Source: Chamaelirium japonicum (lineage: Eukaryota > Streptophyta > Magnoliopsida > Liliales > Melanthiaceae). Taken from it: 64,000 nucleotides of DNA. Positions within the stretch are counted from its first letter, which is position 1. Every line of letters begins with the position of its first letter. Where the stretch lies: the NCBI GenBank assembly GCA_947650365.1, contig OX393551.1:2190001-2254000 (forward strand). The letters run 5' to 3'. Of this stretch, positions 35,556 to 50,520 are shown piece by piece. Both the position numbers and the translations under genes were made by a program. A model generated the notes under the pieces. It did no database searches, had not been told where the DNA came from, and saw only the letters and a list, made by a program, of their open reading frames with translations.

Positions 35556-36547
35556 GGATCATACGAACGAATTAGAATGGATCCACCGAATGAGTTAGAA
35601 TGGATCATACGAATGAATTAGAATGGATCGAATGAATGAATTAGAATGGATACATTCGAGCGAATGAATTAGAATAGATCGTAGGAATGAATTAGAATGG
35701 ATCATATGAATGAATTAGAATGGATCGTATGAATTTTAGAATAGATCGTGCAAATGAATTAGAATGGATACATTTGAGCAAATGAATTAGAATGGATCGT
35801 ACGAATGAATTAGAATGGTTACATTCGTGCGAATGAATTAGAATGGATAAGAATGGATCGTTCGAATGGATTAGAATGGATCGTACAAATGAATTAGAAA
35901 AGTTACATCTGTGAGAATGAATTAGAATGGATCATACGAATGGATTAGAATGGATCGTACGAATGGATTAGAATGGATCGTACGAATGGATTGGAATGGA
36001 TCGTACGAATGAATTATAATGGATCATACAAATGAATTAGAAAGGTTACATTCGTGAGAATGAATTAGAATGGATCGTACGAATGAATTAGAATGGATCA
36101 TATGAATGAATTTGAATGGATCGTACGATTGAATTAGAATGGATCGAACGAATGAATTAGAATGTATCGAATGAACGAATTAGAATGGATCGTACGAACG
36201 AATTAGAATGGATATATTCGAGTGAATGAATTAGAATGGATCATACAAATGAATTAGAATGGATCATAGGAATGAATTAGAATGGATCGTACGAATGGAT
36301 TAGAACTCATTGTACGAATGATTAGAATGGATCGTACAAATGAATTAGAATGGATACATTTGTGCGAATGAATTAGAATGGATCGTACGAATGAATTAGA
36401 ATAGATCGTGCGAATAAATTAGAATGGATAGTGCGAATGAATTAGAATGGATCGTACGAATGAATTAGAATGGATCAACCGAATAAGTTAGAATGGATCA
36501 TACGAATGAATTAAAATGGATCGTACGAACGAATTAGAATGAATTGT
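35556..36547 (-). repeat. 23-bp satellite array, reverse block
   Basis: Starts with a TGGATCCACCGAATGAG marker unit near 35580; a second marker (CAACCGAATAAG) is near 36476. A partial higher-order block lies at about 36020-36170. Confidence 0.92.
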
Positions 36548-37868
36548 ACGATCCATTCTAATTCATTCGTCCGATCCATTCTAATTCATTCGCACGAATG
36601 TATCCATTCTAATTCATTCGTACAATCCATTCTAATTCATTCGCACGATCCATTCTTATTCATTCGCACGATCCATTCTAATTCATTCGTACGATCCATT
36701 CTAATTCATTCGCACGAATGTATCCATTCTAATTCATTTGTACGATCCATTCCAATTCATTCGTACGATTCATTCTAATTCATTCGCACGATCCATTCTA
36801 ATTCATTCCTACGATCTATTCTAATTCATTCGCTCGAATGTATCCATTCTAATTCATTCGTTCGATCCATTTTAATTCATTCGTACGATCCATTCAAATT
36901 TATTCGCATGATCCATTCTAATTCATTCGTATGATCCATTCTAATTCATTCTCACGAATGTAACCTTTCTAATTTATTTGTACGATCCATTCTAATTCAT
37001 TCGTACGATCCATTCAAATTCATTCGCACGAATGTATCCATTCTAATGCATTCGTACGATTCATTCTAATTCATTCCTATGATCCATTCTAATTCATTCG
37101 TACGATACATTCTAATTCATTCGCTCGAATGTATCAATTCTAATTCATTCGTACGATCCATTCTAATTCGTTCATACGATCCATTCTAATTCATTCCTTC
37201 GATCCATTCTAATTCATTCATACGATCCATTCAAATTCATTCGCATGATCCATTCTAATTCATTCGTACGATCCATTCTAATTCATTCTCACGAATGTAA
37301 CCTTTCTAATTCATTTGTATGATCCATTCTAATTCCTTCGTACGATCCATTCTAATCCATTCGTACGATCCATTCTAATCCATTCGTACGATCCAGTCTA
37401 ATCCATTCGTACGATCCATTCTAATTCATTCTCACAAATGTAACCTTTCTAATTCATTTGTACGATCCATTCTAATTCATTCGTACGATCCATTCTAATC
37501 CATTCGTACGATCCATTCTAATCCATTCGTACGATCCATTCTAATTCATTTGCACGAATGTAACCATTCTAATTCATTCGTACGATCCATTCTAATTCAT
37601 TCGCTCAAATGTATCCATTCTAATTGATTTGCACGATCCATTGTAATTCATTCATACAATCCATTCAGATTTACTCGCACAAATGTATCCATTCAAATTC
37701 ATTCGTACGATCCATTCTAATTAATTTGCACGATCCATTCTAATTCTGTCGTAAGAATGTATCCATTTTAATTCATTCGTACGATCCATTCTAATTCATT
37801 CGTACGATCTAATTCATTCGTACGATCCATTCTAATTCTTTCGTACGATCGATTCTAATTCATTCGCA
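36548..37868 (+). repeat. 23-bp satellite array, forward block with 120-bp pentamers
   Basis: 28-bp units recur exactly 120 bp apart near 36597, 36717, 36837 and 36957, and again near 37436 and 37556 (four 23-bp units plus one 28-bp unit). Includes a higher-order block at about 36790-36985. Confidence 0.94.
36790..36985 (+). repeat. 194-bp higher-order block, forward copy
   Basis: CCTAC, GATCTATT, CGCTC with ATGTA, CGTTC, ATTCAAATT, CGCAT, CTCAC with ATGTAACCTTTC; the last unit has TTTGTAC. Confidence 0.85.
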
Positions 37869-39370
37869 CGAATGAATTAGAATGGATCATGCGAATGAAT
37901 TTGAATGGATCGTACGAATGAATTAGAATGGATCGAACGAATGAATTAGAATGGATACATTCGAGCGAATGAATTAGAATAGATCATAGGAATGAATTAG
38001 AATGGATCATACGAATGAATTAGGATGGATACATTCGTGCGAATAAATAAGAATGGATCGTAGGAATGAATTAAAATGGATCGTACGAATGAACTAGAAT
38101 GATTACATCCGTGCGAATGAATTAGAATGGATCATATGAAATAGATCGTACAAATAAATCGTACGAATGAATTAGAATGGATCGTACGAATGAATTAGAA
38201 TGGATCGTGCGAATGAATTAGAATTGATCATACGAATGAATTAGAATGGATCGTATGAATGAATTAGAATGGATCATATGAAAGAATAAGAATGGATCGT
38301 GCGAATAAATTAGAAAGGATCGTACGAATGAATTAGAATGGATATATTCGTGCTAATGAATTAGATTGCATCGTACAAATAAATTTGAATGGATTGTACG
38401 AATGAATTAGAATGGATCGTACGGATGAATTAGAATGGATCATGCGAATGAATTAGAATAGATCGTACGAATGAATAAGAATGGATCGTACGCACGATCC
38501 ATTCTAATTCATTCGTACGATCAATTCTAATTCATTTGTATGATCAATTCTAATTCATTCGTACAATCCATTCTAATTCAGTCGTATGAATGTATCATAC
38601 GAATGAATTAGAATTGATCATGCGAATGAATTAAAATGGATCGTACGAATGAATTGGAATAGATCGTACAAATTAATTAGAATACATCATGTGAATGAAT
38701 TAGAATGGATCGTACGTTTGAATTAGATTGGATCTTGCGAATGAATTAGAATAGCTCGTATGATCCATTCTAATTCATTCGTACGATCCATTCTGATTCA
38801 TTCGCACGAATGAATTAGAATAAATCGTGCAAATGAATTAGAATGGACACATTCGTGCGAATGAATTAGAATGGATCGTAGGAATGAATTAGAATATATT
38901 GTACGAATGAATTTGAATGGTTACATTCGTGCGAATGAATTAGAATGGATCGTATGAATAAATTAGAATGGATCGTACGAATGAATTAAAATGGATACAT
39001 TTGTGAGAATGAATTAGAATGGATCGTACAAATGAATTAGAATGGATCGAACGAATGAATTAGAATGGATCGTACGAATGGATTAGAATGGATCGTACGA
39101 ATGGATTAGAATGGATCGTACGAATGGATTAGAACGCATTGTACGAATGAATTAGAATAGATACATTTGTGCGAATGAATTAGATTGCATCGTACAAATG
39201 AATTTGAATGGATCGTGCGAATGAATTAGAATGGATTGTACGAATGAATTAGAATGGATACATTCGTGCGAATGAATTAGAATGGATCGGACGAATGAAT
39301 TAGAATGGATCGTACGATTCATTCTAATTCATTCGTACGATCCATTCTAATTCATTCGCTCGAATGTATC
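37869..39370. repeat. Mosaic satellite, mainly reverse with three forward islands
   Basis: Reverse units with forward islands at about 38493-38598, 38760-38809 and 39315-39370. The 38598 switch (GTATGAATGTATCATACG) has near-identical copies at 32461 and 54379. The GAACGCATTGTACG marker is near 39121. Confidence 0.88.
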
Positions 39371-41742
39371 GTACGAATGAATTAGAATAGATACATTCGA
39401 GCGAATGAATTAGAATGCATCGTACGAATGAATTAGAATGGATCATAGGAATGAATTAGAAAGGTTACATTCGTGAGAATGAATTAGAATGGATTGTACG
39501 AATGAATTAGAATGGATCATGTGAATGAATTAGAATGAATCGTACGAATGAATTAGAATGGATCGTGCAAATGAATTATAATGGATACATTCGTGCGAAT
39601 GAATTATAATGGATCGTACGAATGAATTATAATGGATCGTGCGAATGAATTAGAATTGATCATACGAATGAATTAGAATGGATCGTACGAATGGATTAGA
39701 ACGCATTGTACGAATGAATTAGAATAGATACATTTGTGCGACTGAATTAGATTGCATCGTACGAATGAATTTGAATGGATTGTACGAATGAATTAGAATG
39801 GATCATACGAATGAATTAGAATGGATCATGCAAATGAATTAGAATAGATCGTACGAATGAATTAGAATGGATCGTACGAATAAATTAGAATGGATCGTGC
39901 GAATGAATTAGAATGAATCGTACGAATGAATTAGAATGGATCCACCGAATGAGTTAGAATGGATCGTGCGAATGAATTAGAATGGATCGTACGAATGAAT
40001 TAGAATGGATAAATTCGTGCAAATGAATTAGAATGGATCGGACGAATGAATTAGAATTGATCGTGCAAATGAATTAGAATGGATCATACGATTGAATTTG
40101 AATGGATCGTACGAATAAATTAGAATGGATACATTTGTGCGATGAATAAGAATGGAGCGTACGAATGAATTACAATGGAGCGTACGAATGAACTAGAATG
40201 GATACATTCGTGCGAATGAATTAGAATGGATCATATGAAAGAATTAGAATGGATCGTGCGAATAAATTAGAAAGGATCGTACGAATGAATTAGAATGGAT
40301 ATATTCGTGCGAATGAATTAGAATGGATCGTACGAATGAATTAGACTGGATCGTACGAATAAATTAGAATGGATACATTCATACAAATGAATTAGAATGG
40401 ATCGTGCGAATGAATTAGAATTGATCGTACGAATGAATTAGAATGGATCATACGAATGAATTAGATCGTATGAATGAATTAGAATGGATCGTGCGAATGA
40501 AATAGAATTAATCATACGAATGAATTAGAATGGATCATACGAATGAATTAGAATGGATCGTACGAATGCATTAGAATGGATACATTCATGCGAATGAATT
40601 AGAATGGATCATACGAATGAATTAGAATGGATACATTTGTGCGAATGAATTTGAATGGATTGCACGAATTGAATTAGAATGGATCGTACGAATGGATTAG
40701 AATGGATCATACGAATGAATTAGAATGGATCATAAAAATGAATTAGAAAGGATACATTCGTGAGAATAAATTAGAATGGATCGTGCGAATGAATTAGAAT
40801 TGATCATACAAATGGATTAGAATGGATCGTACGAATGAATTAGAATAGATCGTGCGAATGAATTAGAATGGATCGTACGAACGAATTAGAATGGATCGTA
40901 CAAACGAATTAGAATGGATCGGATGAACGAATTAGAATGGATCGTACGAATGAATTAGAATGGATACATTCGAGCGAATGAATTAGAATGGATCGTATGA
41001 ATAAATTAGAATGGATCATAGGAATGACTTAGAATGGATCGTGCAAATGAATTAGAATGGATCGCTCGAATGTATCGTACGAATGAATTAGAATGGATCG
41101 TACGAATGGATTAGAATGGATCATACGAATGGATTAGAACGGATCGTACGAATGAATTAGAATGGATCATACAAATGAATTAGAAAGGTTACATTCGTGA
41201 GAATGAATTAGAATGGATCATACAAATGAGTTAGAATGGATCATACAAATGAATTAGAATGGATCGTACAAATGAATTAGAATGGATCGTACGAATGAAT
41301 TAGAATGGATCATACGAATGAATTAGAATGGATACATTTGAGCAAATGAATTAGAATAGATTGTAGGAATGAATTAAAATGGATCATACGAATGAATTAG
41401 AATGGATCGTGCGAATGAATTAGAATGGATTGTACGAATGAATTAGAATGGATACATTCGTGCGAATGAATTAGAATGGATCGGACGAATGAATAAGAAC
41501 GGATCATACGAATGAATTAGAATGGATCGTGCGAATGAATTAGAATGAATCGTACGAATGCATTAGAATGGATACATTCGTGCGATTGAATTAGAATGGA
41601 TCGTACGAATGAATTAGAATGGATCGTGCGAATGAATTAGAATGGATCGTACGAATGAATTAGAATGGATCATGCGAATGAATTAGAATAGATCGTGCGA
41701 ATGAATTTGAATGGATCGTACGAATGAATTAGAATGAATCAT
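39371..41742 (-). repeat. 23-bp satellite array, reverse block
   Basis: Contains the GCGATGAATAAGAATGGAGC segment near 40136, which matches 2540. Contains a 14-bp forward micro-island (CGCTCGAATGTATC) near 41062-41078 and an 18-bp short unit near 40465. Ends with ATGAATCATACGATCC. Confidence 0.94.
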
Positions 41743-44700
41743 ACGATCCATTCTAATTCATTCTCACAAATGTTACCTTTCTAATTTATTTGTACGATCC
41801 ATTCTAATTCATTCGTACGATCCATTCTAATTCATTCGCGCGATCCATTCTAATTTATTCACACGATCCATTCTAATTCATTCGCACGATCCATTCTAAT
41901 TTATTCGTACGATCCATTCTAATTCATTCGCTCGAATGTAACCTTTCTAATTCATTTGTACGATCTATTCTAATTCATTCGTACGATCCATTCTAATTCA
42001 TTCGCACGATCCATTCTAATTCATTCGCACGATCCATTCTAATTCATTCGTATGATCCATTCTAATTCATTCACACGATCCATTCTAATTCATTCGTACG
42101 ATCCATTCTAATTCATTCGCACGAATGTATCCATTCTAATGCATTCGTACGATTCATTCTAATTCATTTGCACGATCCATTCTAATTCATTCGTACGATC
42201 CATTCTAATTCATTCGTACGATCCATTCTAATTGATTCCTACGATCCATTCTAATCCATTCTCACGAATGTAACCTTTCTAATTCATTTGTATGTATCCA
42301 TTCTAATTCATTTGTATAATCCATTCTAATTCATTCGCACAATCCATTCTAATTCATTTCTATGATCTATTCTAATTCATTTGTACGATCCATTTTAATT
42401 CATTCGTACGATCCATTCTAATTCATTCGTACGATCTAATTCATTCGTACGATCTATTCTAGTTCAATAAAACGATCCATTCTAATTCATTTGTAAGATC
42501 CATTCTAATTCATTCGTATGATCCATTCTAATTTATTCGTTCAAATATATCCATTCTAATTCATTCGTACGATCCATTCTAATTCATTTGCACGATCCAT
42601 TCTAATTCATTCGCACGAATGTATCCATTTTAATTCATTTGCACGATCCATTCTAATTCATTCGTATGATCCATTCTTATTCATTCGTACGATCCATTCT
42701 AATTCATTCGCACTATCCATTCTAATTCATTCGTACGATCCATTCTAATTCATTCGTATGATCCATTCTAATTTATTCGTTCAAATATATCCATTCTAAT
42801 TCATTCGTACGATCCATTCTAATTCATTCACACGATCCATTCTAATTCATTCACACGAATGTATCCATACTAATTCATTTGCACGATCCATTCTAACTCA
42901 TTCGTACGATCTATTCTTATTCATTCATACGATCCATTCTAATTCATTCGCACAATCCATTCTAATTCATTCGTGCGATCCATTCTAATTCATTCGTACG
43001 ATCCATTCTAATTCATTCGTACGATCCATTCTAATTCATTCATTCGATCCATTCTAATTCATTCGCACGATCCATTCTAATTCATTTGTACGATCCATTC
43101 AAATTCATTCGTATGATCCATTCTAATTCATTCGTACGATCCATTCTTATTCATTCGTATGATCCATTCTAATTCATTCGTATGATCCATTCAAATTCAT
43201 TCGTACGATCCATTCTAATTCATGCGTTCTAATCTATTGGTATGATCCATTCTAATCCATTTGTACGATCCATTCTAATTCATTCGCACGAATATAACCA
43301 TTCTAATTCATTCATATGATCCATTCTAATTCATTCGTACGATCCATTCTAATTCATTCGTATGATCCATTCTAATTCATTCGTACGATCCATTCTAATT
43401 CATTCCTATGATCTATTCTAATTCATTCGCTCGAATGTTTCTATTCTAATTCATTCGTTCGATCCCTTCTAATTCATTCGTACGATCCATTCAAATTCAT
43501 TCGCATGATCCATTCGAATTCATTCGTACGATCCATTCTAATTCATTCGTATGATCAATTCTAATTCATTCGTACGAATGTATCCATTTTAATTCATTCG
43601 TATGATCCATTCAAATTCATTTGTATGATCCATTCTAATTCATTCGTACGAATCATTCTAATTCATTCGCACGATCCATTCTAATTCATTCATATGATCC
43701 ATTCTAATTTATTCCTACTATCTATTCTAATTCATTCGCTCGAATGTATCCATTCTAATTCATTCGTTCGATCCATTCTAATTCATTCGTACGATCCATT
43801 CAAATTCAATCGCATGATCCATTCTAATTCATTCGTACGATCCATTCTAATTCATTCGCACGAATGTATCCATTCTAATTCATTCGTACGATCCATTCTA
43901 ATTCATTCGTACGATCCATTCTAATTAATTCGTACTATCCATTCTAATTCATTCGTACGATCCATTGTAATTAATTCGCACAAATGTATCCATTCTAATT
44001 CATTCGTACGATCCATTCAAATTCAATCGTATGATCCATTCTAATTCATTCGTACGATCTAATTCATTCGTACGATCCATTCTAATTCATTCGTACGATC
44101 GATTCTAATTCATTCGCACGATCCATTCTAATTCATTCGTACGATCCATTCTAATTCATTCGCCCGACCCATTCTAATTCATTCGTACGATCCATTCTAA
44201 TTCATTTGTACGATCCATTCTAATTCGTTCATACGATCCATTCTAATGCATTCGTACGATTCATTCTAATTCATTCGCACGATCCATTCTAATTCATTTG
44301 TACGATCCATTCTAATTCATTCGCTCAAATGTATCCATTCTAATTCATTCGTACGATCCATTCTAATTCGTTCGTACGATCCATTCTAATTCATTCGTAT
44401 GATCCATTCTAATTCATTCCTACGATCTATTCTAATTCATTCGCTCGAATGTATCCATTCTAATTCATTCGTTGGATCCATTCTAATTCATTCGTACGAT
44501 CCATTCTAATTTATTCGCACGAGTGTAACCATTCTAATTCGTTCGTACGATCCATTCTAATTCATTTGTATGATCCGTTCTAATTCATTCGTATGATCCA
44601 TTCTAATTCATTCGCACGATCCATTCTAATTCATTCGTATGATCCATTCTAATTCATTCCTACGATCTATTCTAATTCATTCGCTCGAATGTATCCATTC

Positions 44701-44844
44701 TAATTCATTCGTTCGATCCATTCTAATTCATTCATACGATCCATTCAAATTCATTCGCATGATCCATTCTAATTCATTCGTACGATCTATTCAAATTTAT
44801 TCGCATGATCCATTCTAATTCATTCGTACGATCCATTCTAATTT
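41743..44844 (+). repeat. 23-bp satellite array, forward block
   Basis: 3.1 kb. A duplicated stretch is visible: TATTCGTTCAAATATATCC near 42535 and 42775 with matching flanks about 240 bp apart. Higher-order blocks at 43694-43924 and about 44400-44790. 18-bp short units near 42430 and 44058. Confidence 0.95.
43694..43924 (+). repeat. 194-bp higher-order block, forward copy with variant end
   Basis: CCTAC (as CCTACTATC), GATCT-type, CGCTC with ATGTA, CGTTC, ATTCAAATTC and CGCAT in order. The end is an ordinary CGCAC 28-bp unit instead of CTCAC with ACCTTTC, like the copy at 1999-2229. Confidence 0.82.
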
Positions 44845-45720
44845 GCGAATGAATTAGAATGGATCGTACGAATGAATTAGAATGGATTGTACGAATGAAT
44901 TAGAATGGATACATTCGAGCGAATGAATTAGAATAGATCGTAGGAATGAATTAGAATGGATTATACGAATGAATTAGAATGGATCGTGCGAATGAATTAG
45001 AATGGATTGTACGAATGAATTAGAATGGATAAATTCGAGCGATTGAATTAGAATAGATCATAGGAATGAATTAGAATGGATCATACGAATGAATTAGAAT
45101 GGATCGTGCGAATGAATTAGAATGGATTGTATGAATGAATTAGAATGGATCGTACGAATGAATTAGAATGGATCGTATGAATGAATTAGAATGGTTACAT
45201 TCGTGCGAATGAATTAGAATGGATCATACGAATGAATTAGTTCGTACGAATGAATTAGAATGGATCGTACGTAATTCATTCGCACGAATGTATCATACGA
45301 ATGAATTAGAATGGATCATGCGAATGAATTAAAATGGATCGTACAAATGAATTAGAATGGATCGTGCGAATGAATTAGAATGGCCATTTTAATTCATTCG
45401 TACGATCCATTCAAATTCATTCGCATGATCCATTCTAATTCATTCGTATGATCCATTTTAATTCATTCTCACGAATATAACCATTCTAATTCATTCGTAC
45501 AATCCATTCAAATTCATTCGCACGGTCCATTCTAATTCATTCGCTCGAATGTATCCATTCTAATTCATTCATACTATCCATTCTAATTCGTTTATACGAT
45601 CCATTCTAATTCGTTCGTACGATCCATTCTAATTCATTCGTACGATCCTTTCTAATTCATTCGCACGATCCATTCTAATTCATTCGTACGATCCATTTTA
45701 ATTCATTCGCACGAATGTAT
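44845..45720. repeat. Mosaic satellite with four short alternating blocks
   Basis: Reverse about 44845-45270, forward 45271-45295, reverse 45296-45383, forward 45384-45720. The switch near 45384 reads AATGGCCATT, a perfect 10-bp palindrome. Confidence 0.87.
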
Positions 45721-47010
45721 CATACGAATGAATTAGAATGGATCGTACGAATGGATCGTGCGAATGAATTAGAATGGATCATACGAATGAATTAGAATGG
45801 ATGCATTTGTGCGAATGAATTAGAATGGATCGTACGAATGAATTAGAATGGATCGTACGAATGAATTAGAATGGATACATTTGTACAAATGAATTAGAAT
45901 AGATTGTGCGAATGAATTAGAATGGATCGTACGAATGAATTAGAATGGATCGTACGAATGGATTAGAATGGATCGCACAAATGAATTAGAAAGGTTACAT
46001 TTGTGAGAATGAATTAGAATGGATCGTACGAATGGATTAGAATGGATCGTACGAATGGATTAGAATGGAGCGTACGAATGGATTAGAATGGATCGTACGA
46101 ATGAATAAGAATGGTTACATTCGTGCGAATGAATTAGAATGGATCGTACGAATGGATTAGAATGGATCGTACGAATGGATTAGAATGGATCGTACGAATG
46201 AATTAGAATGGATCGTACAAATGAATTAGAAATGTTACATTTGTGAGAATGAATTAGAATGGATCGTACAAATGAATTAGAATGGATACATTTGTGCGAA
46301 TGAATTAGAATGGATCGTACGAATGAATTAGAATGGATCGTACGAATGAATTAGAATGGATCGTACGAACGAATTAGAATGGATCGTATGAACAAATTAG
46401 AATGGATCGTACGAATGAATTAGAATGGATACATTCGAGCAAATGAATTAGAATGGATCGTACGAATGAATTAGAATGGATCATAGGAATGAATTAGAAT
46501 GGATCGTATGAACGAATTATAATGGATCGTATGAATGAATTAGAATGGATACATTCGAGCGAATGAATTAGAATAGATTATAGGAATGAATTAGAATGGA
46601 TTATAGGAATGAATTAGAATGGATTATAGGAATGAATTAGAATGGATCGTGCGAATGAATTAGAATAGTTACATTCGTGCGAATGAATTAGAATGGATCG
46701 TACGAATGGATTAGAATGGATCGTAGGAATGAATTAGAATGGATCGTACAAATGAATTAGAAAGGTTACATTTGTGAGAATGAATTAGAATGGATCGTAC
46801 GAATGGATTAGAATGGATCGTACGAATGAATTAGAATGGATCATATGAATGAATTAGAATGGATCGTACGAATGAGTTAGAATGGATCATACGAATGAAT
46901 TAGAATGAATCGTATGAATGTATTAGAATGGATACATTCGAGCGAATGAATTAGAATAGATCGTAGGAATGCATTAGAATGGATCGTACGAATGAATTAG
47001 AATGAATCGT
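45721..47010 (-). repeat. 23-bp satellite array, reverse block with 120-bp spacing
   Basis: 28-bp units lie 120 bp apart near 46435, 46555 and 46675. A triple of near-identical units (GGATTATAGGAATG) at 46580-46635 is a recent local expansion. Ends at the recurrent TCCGATCC-class switch. Confidence 0.93.
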
Positions 47011-47955
47011 ACGATCTATTCTAATTCATTCGTCCGATCCATTCTAATTCATTCGCAGGAATGTATCCATTCTAATTCATTCGTACAATCCATTCTAATT
47101 CATTCGCACGATCCATTATAATTTATTCGTATGATCCATTCTAATTTATTCCTACGGTCTATTCTAATTCATTCGCTCGAATGTATCCATTCTAATCCAT
47201 TCGTACGATCCATTCTAATTCATTCGTATGATCCATTCTAATTCTTTCGCATGATCCATTCTAATTCACTCGTATGATCCATTCTAATTCATTCGTACGA
47301 TCCATTCTAATTCATTCGCTCGAATGTATCCATTCTAATTCATTCGTACGATCCATTGTAATTCATTCGTACGATCCATTCTAATTTTCATTCGTACGAT
47401 CCATTCTAATTCATTCGCACGATCCATTCTAATTCATTCGCACGAATGTATCTATTCTAATTCGTTTGCACGATCCATTCTAATTCATTCCTATGATCCA
47501 TTCTAATTCATTCGTACGATCCATTCTAATTCATTCATCCGATCCATTCAAATTCATTCGTATGATGCAATCTAATTCATTCGCACAAATGTATCTATTC
47601 TAATTCATTCGTACAATGCGTTCTAATCCATTTGTACGATATATTCTAATCCATTCGTACGATCCATTCTAATTCATTCGTATGATCCGTTCTAATTCAT
47701 TCGTACGATCCATTCTAATTCATTTGCATGAATGTATCCATTCTAATTTATTCGTACGATCCATTCTAATTCATTCGCACAATCCATTCTAACTCAATCG
47801 CACAAATGTATCCATTCTAATTCATTCGTACGATCCATTCTAATTCATTCATACGATCCATTCTAATTCATTCATACGATCCATTCTAATTCATTCGCAC
47901 GAATGTAACCATTCTAATTCATTCGTACGATGCAATCCAATTCATTCGCACAAAT
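47011..47955 (+). repeat. 23-bp satellite array, forward block
   Basis: Forward units with ATGCAATCTAATTC and ACAATGCGTTCTAATCC markers (47565-47625), also seen at 510 and 6030. Turns near CACAAATGGATCGTGCG. Confidence 0.93.
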
Positions 47956-48604
47956 GGATCGTGCGAATGAATTATAATGGATCGTACGAATGAATTAGAA
48001 TGGATCATACGAATGAATTAGAATAGATCGTGCGAATAAATTAGAATGGATCATACGAATGAATTAGAATAGATATATTCATGCGAATGAATTAGAATTG
48101 ATCGTACGAATGAGTTAGAATGGATCATGCGAATGAATTTGAATTGATCGTACGAATGAATTAGAATGGATCGTACGAATAAATTAGAATGGATACATTC
48201 ATACGAATGAATTAGAATGGATCGTATGAATGAATTAGAATGGATCATACGAATGGATTAGAATGGATCGTACGAATGGATTAGAATGGATCGTACGAAT
48301 GAATTAGAATGGATCATACAAATGAATTAGAAAGGTTACATTTGTGAGAATGAATTAGAAAGGATCGTATGAATGAATTAGAATGGATATATTCGAACGA
48401 ATGAATTAGAATGGATCGTGCGAATGAATTAGAATAGATCATACGAATGAATTAGAGTGGATAGTACGAATGAATTAGAATGGATCGTACGAATGCATTA
48501 GAATGGATCATACGAATGAATTAGAATGGATATATTCGATCGAATGAATTAGAATGGATCGTGCGATGAATTAGAATGGATCATACAAATGAATTAGAAT
48601 GGAT
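47956..48604 (-). repeat. 23-bp satellite array, reverse block
   Basis: Reverse units; turns to forward at GAATGGATTCTAATCCATTC near 48596-48615, an inverted repeat (GAATGGATT and AATCCATTC). Confidence 0.92.
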
Positions 48605-49785
48605 TCTAATCCATTCGTACGATCCATTCTAATCTATTCTAATTCATTCGCACAAATGTATTCATTCTAATTCATTCTCACAAATGTAACATTTCTAATT
48701 CATTTGTATGATCCATTCTAATTCATTCGTACGATCCATTCTAATCCATTCGTACGATCCATTCTAATCCATTCATACGATCCATTCAAATTCATTCGTA
48801 CGATCCATTCTAATTCATTCGTACGATCCATTCTAATTCATTCTCACAAATGTAACCTTTCTAATTCATTTGTACGATCCATTCTAATTCATTAGTACGA
48901 TTCATTCTAATCCATTCATACGATCCATTCTAATCCATTCGTACGATCCATTCTAATTCATTCGTATGAATGTATCCATTCTAATTTATTCGTACGATCC
49001 ATTCAAATTCATTCGTACGATCCATTCTAATTCATTCGCATGAATGTATCCATTCTAATTCATTCGTACGAATGTAACCATTCTAATTCATTCGTACGAT
49101 CCATTCTAATTCATGCCAACGATCTATTCTAATTCATTCGCACGATCCATTCTAATTTATTCATACGATCCATTCTAATTCATTCGTACGATCTATTCTA
49201 ATTCATTCGCATGAATGTAACCATTCTAATTAATTCGTATGATTCATTCTAATTCATTCTTATGAGCTATTCTAATTCATTCGTACGATCCATTCTAATT
49301 CATTCGTACGATCCATTGTAATTCATTCATACAATCCATTCAGATTCATTCGCACAAATTTATCCATTCAAATTCATTCGAACGATCCATTCTAATTAAT
49401 TCGCACAATCCATTCTAATTCAGTCGTATGAATGTATCCATTTTAATATATTCGTACGATCCATTCTAATTCATTCGTACGATCTAATTCATTCGTACGA
49501 TCCATTCTAATCCATTCGTACGATCCATTCTAATTCGTTCATACGATCTATTCTAATTCATTCATATGATCCATTCTAATTCATTCGTATGATCAATTCT
49601 AATTCATTCGCACGATCCATTCTAATTCATTCGTACGATCCATTCTAATTCATTCGCACGAATGAAACCGTTCTAATTCATTCGTACGATCCACTCTAAT
49701 TCATTCCTACGATCCATTCTAATTCATTCACACGAATGTATCCATTCTAATTCATTCGTACGATCCATTCTAATTTATTCGTACG
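48605..49785 (+). repeat. 23-bp satellite array, forward block
   Basis: Two CTCAC/ATGTAAC-type 28-bp units near 48676 and 48847, an 18-bp short unit near 49485, and an irregular stretch 49230-49440 with ATTCAGATTC and ATTCAGTCGTATG variants that recur elsewhere (37660 and 54360). Confidence 0.93.
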
Positions 49786-50046
49786 AATGAATTAGAATGG
49801 ATCGTACGAATGGATTAGAATGGATCGTACGAATGAATTAGAATGGATCATACAAATGAATTAGAAAGGTTACATTCGTGAGAATGAATTAGAATGGATC
49901 GTAGGAATGAATTAGAATGGATCATACGAATGAATTAGAATGGATTGTGCGAATGAATTAGAATGGATTGTACGAATGAATTAGAATGGATACATTCGTG
50001 CGAATGAATTAGAATGGATCGGACGAACAAATTAGAATGGAGCGTA
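49786..50046 (-). repeat. Reverse satellite block
   Basis: Short reverse block, flanked by CGTACG-centred switches. The right switch (AGCGTACGATTCATTC) belongs to the class also found at 39315, 58886 and 63428. Confidence 0.9.
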
Positions 50047-50520
50047 CGATTCATTCTAATTCATTCGTACGATCCATTCTAATGCATTCGTACGATTCAT
50101 TCTAATTTATTCGCATGATCCATTCTAATTCATTCGTACGATCCATTCTTATTCCTTCATACGATCCATTCTAATTCATTCGCACAATCGCACAATCCAT
50201 TCTAATTTATTCGTACGATCCATTCTAATTCATTCGTACGATCTATTCTAATTCATTCGCATGATCCATTCTAATTCATTCGTATGATCCATTCTAACTC
50301 ATTCGGTGGATCCATTCTAATTCATTCGTACGATCCATTCTAATTCATTCACACGATCCATTCTAATTTATTCGTACGATCCATTCTAATTCATTCGTAT
50401 GATCTATTCTAATTCATTCGCATGATCCATTCTAATTCATTCGTACGATCCATTCTAATTCATTCGTACGATCCATTCTAATTCATTTGCATGAATGAAT
50501 TCATTCTAATTTATTCGTAC
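50047..50520 (+). repeat. Forward satellite block
   Basis: Forward units with a local duplication of the CGCAC-TTTATTCG-CGCAT series near 50200 and 50370, and a CGGTGGATCC marker unit near 50303. Confidence 0.9.
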
